64,000 bases of DNA. Origin: Bidens hawaiensis. Its lineage: Eukaryota; Streptophyta; Magnoliopsida; Asterales; Asteraceae. The stretch's first letter is position 1, and the number at the start of each line of letters is the position of its first letter. The DNA lies in assembly GCA_021521415.1 (NCBI GenBank), contig JAIQDT010000230.1:1974501-2038500 (forward strand), read 5' to 3'. Made by a program: the position numbers and the translations under genes. Under the pieces are notes generated by a model. It was not told where the DNA came from. It worked only from the letters and a program-made list of their open reading frames with translations, and searched no databases. Below are positions 37,329 to 49,300 of this stretch, one piece after another.

Positions 37329-38569
37329 TCCTACTATTCTAATAAAAAAAATAACCGTGACACGTGTCGCTTTGTAATTAAACCTTATATCTCTTTTTTC
37401 TCTCAAAAACTAAAATATTAATTGACCATAATATATGTCATAAATCAATAATTATTCACTTTCCTTTTACACCCTATTTATATTATGTTTAAACAATTTT
37501 ATAAAAATAAATATTAACATATTATGTATGTTCCTATATATTTCAAAATACTTGTTGAAATAAAAAAAATATATAAAAAACCATGTTTGTTAAAGATTGA
37601 AAAAAATAAAATAAAAAAATAAATAAAAAAAAACTCAGGGGATATTATGGTATCGTGGGATAATTAAGGGATTGAGTTCCCCATTCAAGTCTTCGTTTAC
37701 TCGTCGTTTTCATCATTTGTTCGTTAGGGCATTTATTTGTTCATTTGAAAAACGTCGCTTCTGTTTTAATTGAACAGGGCTCGCAACGACTCATGGGGCT
37801 TTGTTTTCACTAAACGAGGATATTATGGTCTTATGGGACGATTAAGGGGTTGATCTCCCCATTCAAGTATTCATTTACTCGTCGTGGTCATCATATGTTC
37901 GTTAGGGCATTCATTTGTTCGTTTGAAAAGTGTCGCTTCTGTTTTCACTGAACGGGGCCCACAACGACTTGTGGTCCTTTATTTTCAGTGACAGTGTATG
38001 TTATGGTCTCATGGGATGTAACATCCCAAAAAATTTGGTTCAAATTTGACAACTTAGTAAAGTTGAAGGATCAAATTATTCTCTAATAAGTAATGAGAAA
38101 ATTCAAATAAAGAAAATAAAACCATTCTATAAGGAAATAAAAATATTCTATGAATAAAGTTATCTTATGTTAAGGATATGGAATAAGGAAATTCCATCCC
38201 ACATTGAAAGATATAAGAAAGTGGAAGCATTCCACATGGGTATAAATAAGGAAATTAAAACCCATCCCACATGGAAAGTGGTAAAGAAATGGAAGCTCTT
38301 TATAAGGAAGAGATTTTCCATAATAATATTCTTATATGCCTAGCATGCACCCAGTGGTCCTAGCGAAGGGTGCAAAGCACCCGACGCGCACGCGCACGCG
38401 CGAAGGGCGAAGGGCGATGGGCGCAATGTGGCGCTTTGATGGCGCACCTTCACTTCGCACTTTGCATCGCCGTGAGCCGCCTTTATATTTTTGGACAATG
38501 GGAGTTAGGCCTAGAAATGACAAGCTATCAAAGACAAGGGACTGAAAAACAGCCTATAAAGGAAGAGGA

Positions 38570-38610
38570 CCCATCGCGTACCGCGATGGGACCCAAAATC
38601 AGCCTATAAA
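38570..38610 (+). promoter_or_regulatory. LTR promoter: CATCGCG palindrome plus TATA box
   Basis: A palindrome with core CCATCGCGTACCGCGATGG (arms around TAC) at 38570-38590 is followed 14 bp later by CTATAAA at 38604-38610. Downstream there is CTCATTCATTCTCACACC and a TCTCTCTC leader. The same palindrome clusters upstream of the inferred promoter of the solo LTR at 25992-27092. Confidence 0.6.
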
Positions 38611-39080
38611 GGGAGGGCTCACGGCTCATTCATTCTCACACCAAACTTTCTCTCTCTAGATTCTCTCTCTAGAAGTCACTTCACTACCTCGGTTTCCGTG
38701 CCGACCCGACAATCGTCACCCCGTAATTCATGCCATATACCGATGATACCTCGAAGTGCGTGCTACACGAGAATAATCCGACAATCTATCTCGAAGTACG
38801 TACACGACACGACGAACACCATATGTCGCCTCGTTTTGCTTGCCAACCTTGAAGTTCGTGCCAAGCTCTAAGGTTCCAACAGTCTAAGCTCTAGAACGCT
38901 ATAGAGAGTGGATATGCTGCTCGTACAAACTTAGGTATCTAACTTCGAATACCGTGTAAGGTAAGGGTTCTGACCTAAGTCATTATTAAATTATATGGCT
39001 TAGACCATAGTCATGGGTATAGCCCAAACTTGATCATAAATATGTTTACATAAGCTTTAACATACAAGGATTATAGTAAT

Positions 39081-39316
39081 GTTTCTTTACAATTAAGAAA
39101 TGTATACTTTTCATTCATAAGGATATAGTCAAAATATAGTTTCTTCACGATTAAGAAACATAAAATTCATGTACAACGAATATAGTTAAAACATTGTTTC
39201 TTTATGTGTAAAGAAACATAAGATTTTACATTCAATACTACCAGTCAGTAAATGTTTCTTCTTGAAGAAGAAACATATTATAGATGTTTCTTCATGAAGA
39301 AGAAACTCATCATATG
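39081..39316 (+). repeat. Five phased GTTTCTT...AAGAAAC hairpins in the solo LTR leader
   Basis: Palindromes start at 39081, 39139, 39196, 39254 and 39296, each GTTTCTT, a 7-8 nt centre, then AAGAAAC (last base altered in the first). The spacing is 58, 57, 58 and 42 bp. The sequence between copies is only loosely similar, so the palindromes are the conserved part. Confidence 0.85.
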
Positions 39317-42070
39317 ATTTGGTAAATAAACAGAAAGACTACGGGTCTAAATATTTTATTCAAACAAATGATCAATCAAGGTTTAAAGCTATTTAAACCA
39401 GACTAAAGGTCTATAGCCGGATCAAGAGACGATCCGGATATTTATATACCTATTTTATTATAGGTCAATCAATCAATCAGTCAGTCAATCAATCATTCAT
39501 TCACTGTCAAGGTTTCAAATGAAATCACCATATCATTCAGAAAAGACAATCACAGGTGAATACGTTCAAACCTTTTTAATCAGTCAAAACATATTTATAC
39601 TCAATGAGACGAACGGGTGTTTGTCTTAACGAGTCAATCATTGTCTACATGAGATAATGAAATCTCTAAAACATTATAATACAAAGTAGAGAATAATATC
39701 AACTTAGACCGAATACGCATGTGTCTGGATCCAAACATAACTGTTAAAGCTCAATCAATCAATCAAAAGCAATGAAGCTGCGAGCTTAAACGGTCATGAC
39801 CAGTTCTTAGTTTAGGGCCGTTTGGCTCTGAGAATACCGTTGTGTGTGTGGTGCAGTGGTACATATACCGGAAGTAGAAATGCTTCATCTGAGATTGTCA
39901 AGAAAACTACATTTGTATTGTAATCGTCATTCAAAATGTTTTATGACGTATTTTTCCAACTCATTGCAGGTAATTAAGCTTAAGTAGCATTAGCAAGGAT
40001 TGGAGTCTATATGAAGATAGAAGAGCGTACCAGATGGCTCCGTTTTTTTTTTATATAAAATCCTTGTAATATGAAAACATATCTTTTGTAAACAAATACC
40101 CGGGTATTTAATTCCCGAGTAAGTTTTCAATGTAAATTAATATTATAATCAATCTAAAGTCTTCCGCTAAAATTAATCCATAAACTCTGATATATTTACA
40201 AAACAGGTACCAACTTGTCGTCACACGCCTAGGCCCTAAGTCGGGGTGTGACATGTGATGATTAAGGGATGAGTTCCCCATTCAAGTCTTCATTTACTCG
40301 TCGTGGTCATTATTTGTTCGTTTGAAAAGTGTCGCTTTTGTTATCACTGAATGGGGCTCGCAACGACTCATAGGCCTTTTTTCTCACTGAACCGGGATAT
40401 TATGGTATCGTGGGATGATTAAGTGATTGAATTCTCCATTCAAGTCTTCATTTACTCGCCATGGTCATCATTTGTTCGTTAGGGTATTCATTTGTTCGTT
40501 TGACAAGTGTCGCTTCTGTTTTCACTGAACGGGGCTCGCTATGACTCATGGGCCATTGTTTTCACTGAACGGGAATATTATGGTCTCGTGGGATGATTCA
40601 GGGGTAGATTTCCCCATTCAAGTCTCCATTTACTCTTCGTGGTCATCATATGTTCATTAGGGCATTCATTTGTTCGTTTGAAAAGTGTCGCTTCTTTTTT
40701 CATTGAACGAGGCTTGCAACGACTAGTGGGCCTTTGTTTTAATTAAGCGGGGATATTATGGTCTCGTGGGATGATTAAGGGGTTGAATTCCTCATTTAAG
40801 TCTTCATTTACTCGCCGTGGTGATCATTTGTTCGTTAGGGTATTCATTAGTTCGTTTGACAAGTGTCGCTTATGTTTCCACTGAACGGGGCTCGCAACGA
40901 CTCATGGGCCTTTGTTATCACAAAACGGGGATATTATGGTCCCGTGGGATGATTAAGGGGTTGATTTCCCCATTTAAGTCTCCATTTACTCTTCATGGTC
41001 GTCATATATTCATTAGGGCATTCATTTTTTGTCGTTTCTGTTTTCACTGAACGAGGCTCGCAATGACTTGTGGGCCTTTGTTTTCAATAAACGGGGATAT
41101 TATGGTCCCGTGGGATGATTAAGGGGCTGAGTTTCTCATTCAAGTCTTCATTTTACTCGCCGTGGTTATAATTTGTTCGTTACGGCATTCATTTGTTCGT
41201 TTGAAAAGTGTCACTTTTATTTTCACTGAATGAGACATTTTTGGAAATAATCAAAAGGTTCTGGATTTAGCAAATTGACTATTTTTCTCTCTAATATTTA
41301 ATTTTAAGAGTAGATAGCGAACACTTCCGACATGCCACCCCTAGGCCTATCAATGATTCAAACTTTAACAAATTTGAAACCTCTGTGTCAGCGTTAAATT
41401 TCCTTTAATGGTGAAACCTCTGTATGGGAAGCATGTTTTGCAAAATATGCTCAAATGTAGCAAAATATTCACAAAATTGAAAGGGTTAACATGTTATTTT
41501 TTATGTTATCATTATGGCAAAGTCTAGAAGTCCCTTGAAACATAGCAAAATCTTTTTCATTGTGTAGCTCATAAAAACATATTTCTTGAAGAAAACATCC
41601 GTCATTACAATTTAATGTTCTCTTTTCCTTCTATTGGTTATAAATTGATAAATATATTAATAAAGGTAACACATCATATGTATTTAGGTTAGGTGGTCAT
41701 AAATACTATTGTATGAGAAGTTTTCTTCCCGAAATTGGTTCATAACGAAAATTCTTTCAATTATACACATATGATATTGAGCATGAAATTTTTAATAGAA
41801 TGAGCGTTTTCGGATACGTTTTTGCACGTGCATTTTTTATGAAGTTCATTTAAAAAAAATCATTTTGTGATGTAAATAGAGTCAATTTATGTGCACATAA
41901 TATAAATGTAATACATTTTTCCATATACGTTATGTAATTTTATTATTTGGATCATTCCTTGTGTTACACGGGCTCTAAAACTAGTAGATATATATAGTTA
42001 AAAAGCTATGCTAATGTGGGAAAAAAAGATTCGTAGTGAGAGGAATGACTTTGCACCCTAAACACCCTTA

Positions 42071-42173
42071 GGCTATGTGTAGTGGAGGCGCTACAAAATG
42101 GGACATTTTGCGCCATGTGACACCTAGTAAGCAAATTGTAGGTTTTTGTTTTAGGGGTGCAGTGGTGATGTAG

Positions 42174-42242
<69 letters not shown>

Positions 42243-42389
42243 AGATACAAATAAAATAATAATTAATCAAACAAGGACGCAGGCGACATCTGCTCCCCCC
42301 AACCGCAATCGCCCATTTGTAGCCCGAGGGTGGTGGTGTAGCCCATTTTCGCCTCAAAACCTTCATTTTATCGCCCATTACACTTGGCC
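42071..42389 (+). mobile_element. Harbinger/Tourist-like MITE, 319 bp
   Basis: Flanked by TTA on both sides (42068-42070, 42390-42392). The termini GGCTATGTGTAGTGGAGGCG and, reverse complemented, GGCCAAGTGTAATGGGCG are inverted repeats. A (TA)n run fills 42177-42239. Same family as the copy at 36485. Confidence 0.78.
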
Positions 42390-42758
42390 TTATGGGTAGA
42401 GTTATTAGAGTAGTGGCACTTGAACCAAGCAGTGCTAGATAAAATCAAGATCTTTGGTATTTTTGAGGTTGTAAACTTGATTACCTTGAAAAGATCGTGT
42501 TTAGTGGCAATATAGATTTAAACATGCTTCTCCCCCCCCCCCCCTTTCCCCAATCGCCCATTTGTAGTCCGAGGGCGGTGTTGTAGCCCACTTTCGCCCC
42601 AAAACCTTCATTTTAACGTCCCACTACACTTGGCCTTATGGGTTGAGTTATTAGAGTAGTGGCGCTTGAACCAAGCAGTGCTAGATAAAATCAAGATCTT
42701 TGATATTTTTGAGGTTGTAAACTTGATTACCTTGAAAAGATCGTGTTTAGTGGCAATA
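42283..42758 (+). repeat. About 246-bp tandem duplication of MITE end plus flank
   Basis: The right part of the MITE and about 120 bp of flank (GAGTTATTAGAGTAGTGGC... to AGTGGCAATA) recur once, displaced by about 246 bp (TTATGGG at 42390 and 42636). The second copy has an expanded C run near 42532 and lacks the left half of the MITE. Confidence 0.85.
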
Positions 42759-43022
42759 ACCTAACAACCATAACAAGGATGTGCATGTGTTAGCTAGGTG
42801 ATAGCTAGGAACTTAACAATTTTCATCAACTTTATATATGCTTATGTTCAATAGCAGTTTGCTTGATCATGCAGTTATAAGAGAGGGCGGGCCACCTATA
42901 TGGTTAGAGTGTATGGTTTTCAAACCATATGGCAACACCGCCGTTGACCCATATGGGTAGGGTGCATGAGATTATTTCATGGCAAATGTTTGCCACAAAC
43001 TTGATTCAATGGCAAAGGTTGG

Positions 43023-43283
43023 AGAATTAAAATTACTTAATAATTAATTTATTACATACATGAGTATGTGCCGCAAGTAGTTTGTAGTTTGTTGGTACTT
43101 AAAAGTTAAAATGAGGTGGCAATGGCACCTAAGTAGGTGCCGCAAGTACTTAAAATTACTTGTTTCTGTGCACCTAAAATGAGTTAGAGAATTAAAATTA
43201 CTTAATAATTAATTTATTACACACATGAGTAGGTGCCGCAAGTAGTTTGTAGTTTGTTGGTACTTAAAAGTTAAAATGAGGTG
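43023..43283 (+). repeat. 96-bp direct repeat, two copies 165 bp apart
   Basis: Copy 1 43023-43118 and copy 2 43188-43283. Both run from AGAATTAAAATTACTTAATA to AAAATGAGGTG with very few differences. The intervening 69 bp repeat part of the unit (TAGGTGCCGCAAGTA). Confidence 0.88.
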
Positions 43284-44024
43284 ACAGTAAGATTAGACGG
43301 TTCAATAGTAGTACCCATAAGTCCATAAGTATTCCTATCACTCTAATAACCTCTAATTGTTTGTGGCTATCTAGCAAAATCTCATAATTTATGGCAATTT
43401 TGGATATGTGTATTCAACAGCCTATGGTATATAGGGTTGGCCGTTGTTTTTATTTTGTTGTTGATTGTACTCTTCATCTTTATTGAACTTAGGTATTCAA
43501 TCGATCTTTATTAGGCGCGTTTACTATAACTCCCTTTATCATTAATGTGCCCTATGAGGATTCTTAAAATTAACTCACATGATAATGTGATTACTTAATT
43601 TTGACCTTGCCAGAGTAAAATGTTTTGCTATTTGCAGTTTGCTTCATAATATGCTATAAAAATGAAATTTAATTTCTCCTGGTAATCACATAGCCTAAAA
43701 TCCTAAAAAGATGTGGATATATACATTTTAATTTAGTTGGCTCAACAAACCATATCAGAAATAAGTTTAAATACCACAAAAGATACTTGGGTAGCCTAAT
43801 GAATTTCATCTATTAATTCATTTTTATGCATTGATAGGTAATGAAGATGAGTGATGAAAGTACAAGGGCAAAGTAAAAAAAAGAAAAATCACTTGAAAGA
43901 AACATAATAATGATGATACAATGATTTATGAGTTATAAACTACAAAAAAACAATAATAATATATTAAGGAAAAAACAAGAGAAACAATTGTGGGGTTTGA
44001 AGTTTGAATGATCCAAGTGCTATC
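43284..44024. other. Upstream region of the YABBY gene
   Basis: AT-rich sequence without ORFs or bounded elements. Presumed to include promoter sequence of the downstream gene, but no specific binding site is claimed. Confidence 0.45.
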
Positions 44025-44032
44025 CTATATAG
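44025..44032 (+). promoter_or_regulatory. Candidate TATA box of the YABBY gene
   Basis: CTATATAG lies about 240 bp upstream of the ATG and about 15-30 bp before a TTTCTCTCTAATTCTC pyrimidine stretch typical of plant start regions. The leader then holds GT and GA microsatellites (44212-44262). Confidence 0.5.
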
Positions 44033-44269
44033 TGGGTCTTTCTCTCTAATTCTCTTTTCTCTCACATTCTCATTTGTAACACACTTGTCTTTAAGAACAC
44101 ACACACACATAAACACAAGGAGGTCAGATCCCAAAGGTGGTTAATCTGTCCATCAATCAATCTATACACACACATTGTTCAGTCAATCTTATCTATCAAT
44201 CAAATCATACTGTGTATGTGTGTGTGTGAGAGAGAGTATCAATAAGAGAGAGAGAGTAAAGAGCAAAAC

Positions 44270-44390
44270 ATGTCATCTTCAGCTGCTTTTCCACCGGACC
44301 ACCACCACCACCACCTCTCTCCTCCTTCAGAGAGGCTATGTTATTGCCAATGCAACTACTGTGAAACTGTCCTTGCGGTACAAAACATCG

Positions 44391-44423
<33 letters not shown>

Positions 44424-46318
44424 CAATCTTTGATTAATAATTATTACCTGCTTTGTTACTTTCTGATTTTCTTGATGCATACATATATATATAACCTGAT
44501 CTCATGAATTATTATGACATGAAAACTCTAGCTCACATAGTCTACATACTCTACAATAATTGATGTTAATTAATTATCATTATTTTTACATCAAATCTAA
44601 TATAATCTTTTTGTTACTTTGATGGTGTTAATTATAGGTGAGTGTTCCTTGTACCAGTTTGTACACAACTGTGACCGTTAGATGTGGCCACTGCACTAAT
44701 CTCTTGTCGGTCAACATGCGCGGTCTCTTCCCGGCTACCGCCACTGCTGTCGCGGCCAACACGGCTGCTAATCAGTTCCATCTTGGCCATAATTTCTTCT
44801 CTCCTCAAAACATTATGGTATAAACTAACTTATATGTTAATTTGATCAAACAAATATGGACTTTATATATACACCACTCATGTTAGCTTTCAAAAGAAAG
44901 ATAACCCATATGGGTATTTTAAAAAAACTGAAGATCTTTTCTTTAAAAAGGATATTTAGGGTTAGGGTTATAGTTATTGTTATGCAATTGCTTATCTTTT
45001 TTTCTTGAATGGCTTTAATTATGTCTTACAAACTAGCAAACTGAAGAAAACGAATAATTACATGACATGAAGAGGATTTTTAATCCACTAGGTCCAATTA
45101 AACTTTTTTTTTAAACAAGAAATCATTTCTATTATCTTTTGTTTTAACTTATTTTCTTGTTAAGATCTTGTTGCTTGCTTAAAATTTCCCCTTTTTTGTT
45201 TATGGGTCCTCAAGGATATCATCTCAGTTGCTTAAAATTGTTAAGGATGATAATCTAAACCTAATTCTCTAAAATGTATACACAAGTTCAATTAAAGTTT
45301 GAAAATATTTCAGGAGGAGATGAGATACACCCCATCTAACTTGTTCATCAATCAACCGAATCCAAACGAGACCTTCGCGCCTGTTCGAATTGATGATCTT
45401 CCTAAACCTCCAGTGGCAAACAGACGTAAGTCATATAAGTCTTGTTAATTCTTTAATTTTAAGGTTCTTTGGTTTGTTTCACTAACCATACATTAAGCTT
45501 TATGATGAAGTCATATAACTATATAAGTCTTGTTGATTCTTTAATTTAAAGGTTTTTTTGGTTTGTTTCACTAACTATGCATTAAGCTTTATGATGAAGT
45601 CATATAAGTCTTGTTAATTCTTTAATTTTAAGGTTTTTTTGGTTTGTTTGATTATACATTAAGCTTTGTGATGAAGTCATGAAGATAGAACAATGTTAAG
45701 TATATTCTTATTTTAGTTTTTTCATATATACTATGCATCTATGCTAATGGTAATTATAATTTTAAAAACTTGGGTAGTTTTGAGAAAATGAAACAAGGTT
45801 CCCAAAATATTACAGAATTTGTACTTTCAAAAGTTTTACACTCAAATGGGATCATAAGAACCCTTGCTTTTGGTATGAAGAAAGACTCTCTTTCTTTAGA
45901 TTTTATTTCATGCCTTTCCATCTTCTTTCTTTTTCTGAAAATTTGAAGTTGTACAACCAAAAAGGCAACTTTACTTCAGCAACTTTGCACTGAGTTACAT
46001 TACTACTCATTCAAGAAACCCTAATATTATTATTACTCCAAACAACAACTATATGGTTAATTAATAAAAGAATAAAAGCTCTCACATATTTTATGTATCC
46101 CTAGCTAACAATAACACAAATATAAAATTTTTTAACTTTTACAATATTTGTTCCTTTTTATCTTATCACATTTTAAAATTTTGTTCATTGACTTATCAAT
46201 ATTTCTGTCCTTTTTGTTATGTTTTTCGTTTGCATGTGTATCAAAATCAGAAAGTCTATCTACCCCAGAAAATAAAATGGTGAATTGTTTGATAGATAAA
46301 GATAATGATGATGTTATG

Positions 46319-46368
<50 letters not shown>

Positions 46369-49300
46369 AAAGAAGATATATGGTATACAAAATAGTCAGT
46401 AGTGAAACGATTTTAATGTAATGTCTGTTTACTTTGTCGCTTTGTTTGTCAATATATTTGTAGCTCCAGAGAAACGCCAAAGAGTGCCTTCTGCTTACAA
46501 CAGATTCATCAAGTAAGTACTTTTAACTTTCAACAAATAAAATAATATACTTCTGATATTATATTATAAATTTATACCAATGCATATGATAATATACCAA
46601 TGTACAACAAACATGGGAATATGAGGGTACAATAATACAACATATTTTTGTTAGTTTTAAATACTTAAGCTAATGATCTTCTAATTAAATGGTTCTCTTC
46701 TGTTGATATATGAAAAAAAAATGTTGATTTTTGAAAAAGAAAACATGAAAGATTAAAAGAACATATATAAACATTTGGTATATGTTTACATATGATCATA
46801 TACTAGGGTACAACAAACATTGGAATATGAGGGTGCAACATATTTTTTGTTAGTTTCAAATATTTAAGCTAATGATCTTTAATATTATAATATGCTGGCT
46901 GCTAATTAAATGCTTCTTTTCTGTTGATATATGAAATAAAATGTTGATTTTTGAAAAAGAAAACATGAAAGAACATATATAAACATTTGGGATGAAAGAG
47001 CATACGATGGAGATACAGAAATAATAAAAAAAAAACAAAATTAAACGTCAAATCTGAAATTTTGAAGTATTGGTGATAAGAATTTTTAAGTTAAAAACGT
47101 ACTGCTTTAGACAGCATGGTACAATTTATTTAATGAATTTCTTGTACTGTGCAATTAATTGTTACAATTTGTGAACTCCTAATTTACTCTCCATACCATG
47201 AAATTTGATTTTTCAAATTGGATTATTTTCATTAAAACTATGGTTAATAAATTCTAATGTTTGGTACATGAAAATTTGAAGCACTTAATTTCGGTTCAGA
47301 AATCAGAAGCATTATTTAATATTTATCTTTCTTTATATTAAATTAAACATATTATTTCTTAAACATATTATTCAATCTGTCCCATTATAAGACCGAGGGT
47401 ACTGGGGTGCTGACGATGGGGCGCGGCCGACGTGGCCACCGCGCAAACGACTACCACCATTTCGCGATTGGGGGTGCGGTTGGCTGGGGCGAGCTGGACC
47501 GCGGGGCTTAAAGAGCCGTTGGGAGCATGGGGAGGCTAAAAGTAGCCGTTGGGTCGCATGATTGTCGGAGATATATATATAGGACGGGAAATGATGGTGG
47601 CCAGAATCCCGTATGGCCGGAAATACATATATAGAACGTCGGAGATGTATATATAGGACGCCGAAATGATGGTGGCCGGAATCCCGTGTGGCCGGAGATA
47701 AATTAGGACGCCGAAATCCCGTCTCTTTCATTTGTATTTATTTCTTTTTATTTATTTGTTATTACCTTTTTATTTTCTTTTTAATTTATGTTTTAATGGA
47801 ATATTTTAATTTATATTTTTTTTTGTTTTAACAAAAAATAAAAAAAAATCAATCAAACCCCGGATCACCTGTACCACTACACCCTCTGGGGCTTGATCTA
47901 GGGCCATGTCATCGCCTACGTGTCGGGTTTTGATTGGATCACTTGGGGCTCAACCAAGCCCTATTACCCTTAGCCTAAGTGTTCACCTTTTCTTTTTTAT
48001 TTGTCTCATTACAAGTGTTAACTTTCAAAATTTATTAATAAACAATATTGATGGGCTCACTTTTCAAGGGTAAGAAAAGTAATCATTCAATCCACTTAAA
48101 ACTTTGTGTTTTTCAAACCTAAACACTTATAATATTTGTATGAAAACAAAAGAAAATTACATGATATTTTAATTAATTAGAAATGTACTATGTTTTGACT
48201 AATATTAACCCAAAAACTTTTATGAACATTTAATACATTTTCTGAAATCAATTTTTTAACTAATTTCTTCAAAAAAATTGTTAATAAAGGCATAAAGGCT
48301 GCAGCGCATATTCAATCAGATATACAGATGAATTGAAGCTTTTTGGGACACAGAGCTTTTCAAAACTAATTATAAATAATATATGTAAAGAATAGTATAG
48401 AATATATCTGAGTGAAACAATAAATTTTAATATTTTTTTATATAAAAACTCTGAATTGCAGGGAAGAGATCCAACGTATCAAAGCAGGAAACCCTGATAT
48501 CAGTCATAGAGAGGCCTTCAGTGCAGCTGCAAAAAATGTGAGATATTAAATTAAATTAAATAATATTAATTTTCTAGCCAAAAACAAAAGAAACATCTAG
48601 CTAGGGTTTCTTTTGAATTAACTAGGGTTTCCTTTTTATATTATGATTTTTATATTATTTTTATTTTGTAAATTGTTTTTTAAGTGGGCCCACTTTCCTC
48701 ACATCCACTTCGGACTCATGCCTGATCAACCCGTGAAGAAACCTAATGTGTGCCAACAGGTAATAATCCTTTTTAGTTTTTGCCCTGGAATTGGAAGTTT
48801 CTTTTTCTTGGTCAAACATATCTTTGTTGGCCCTATGTTAATATTATTTTTCTTATACATCATGTGTTTATGTTTCTACATGTCATCTTTGTTAAACTTT
48901 CTTTGTTAGATAAGCTAGCTTTTTGTCTTAAATAAATGTTAAATAACTAACTGATATAACTCATCAAAACAAAAACGATGAATTTAGATTGAATAATTCT
49001 CAATCTTATAACTAGAAAAATATAAAATCTAAAACTGATTACAACAGATGTTTGTGTTTCATTGTATTTATATTTGTGTTTAATTAAGGGTCGCTATACT
49101 CAAACACCACCCCCATGGTGTGTTAACAACTCTATACGGTTCGCATAGGGGCTATACGAGTCATATAGCTCTCAGATGACTAACTAATGTACTGATGACA
49201 ACTTTTCCAGTCTATACGGGTCGTAAAGCCACTATACGAGCCGTATATGCTTCAAACACCTGACACTCACAAACACAAAATAACAAAATTTTGCACCTAT

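Larger units (their letters stand above)
38017..40253 (+). mobile_element. Solo LTR, 2237 bp, inside the 178-bp array
   Basis: Begins TGTAACATCCC and ends GGGGTGTGACA. Flanked by TGGGA (38012-38016) and TGTGA (40254-40258), a 5-bp duplication with one mismatch; after it the 178-bp unit resumes in register. There is no gag-pol. It holds a palindrome and TATA box (38570-38610), a CT-rich leader start near 38645 and an array of five hairpins (39081-39316). ORFs in it (38336-38609) are not credible genes. Confidence 0.85.
37641..41230 (+). repeat. 178-bp tandem array, about 7.7 units, split by a solo LTR
   Basis: The anchor GATATTATGG (or a close variant) occurs at 37641, 37819, 37996, 40396, 40574, 40752, 40930 and 41096. 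Spacings are 178, 177, 178, 178, 178 and 166. The third unit is cut by the solo LTR at 38017-40253 and also lacks about 20 bp. Units share phrases such as CATTCAAGTCTTCATTTACTCG and a TTCACTGAACGGGGCTCGC block. Confidence 0.9.
37329..41984 (+). mobile_element. Non-autonomous Helitron candidate carrying a 178-bp array
   Basis: The left end TCCTACTATTCTAATAAA resembles plant Helitron 5' termini. The right end has a short hairpin (CCTTGTG-TTA-CACGGG, stem with one bulge) 11 bp before CTAAAACTAG, giving the CTRR terminus CTAG. The flanking bases are A on the left and T on the right, as expected for Helitron insertion, with no duplication. About 2.4 kb belongs to the element itself and 2.24 kb is a later solo LTR with its duplication. 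No Rep/helicase is present. Confidence 0.6.

Noticed and set aside
38332..38609. Overlapping ORFs in the GC-rich part of the 2.2-kb solo LTR
   Set aside because: GC-rich LTR sequence lacks stops by composition; no motif, and it lies across a predicted promoter.
47372..47731. 119-codon minus-strand ORF in YABBY intron 4
   Set aside because: It lies in a GC-rich MITE with an internal duplication and has no domain.
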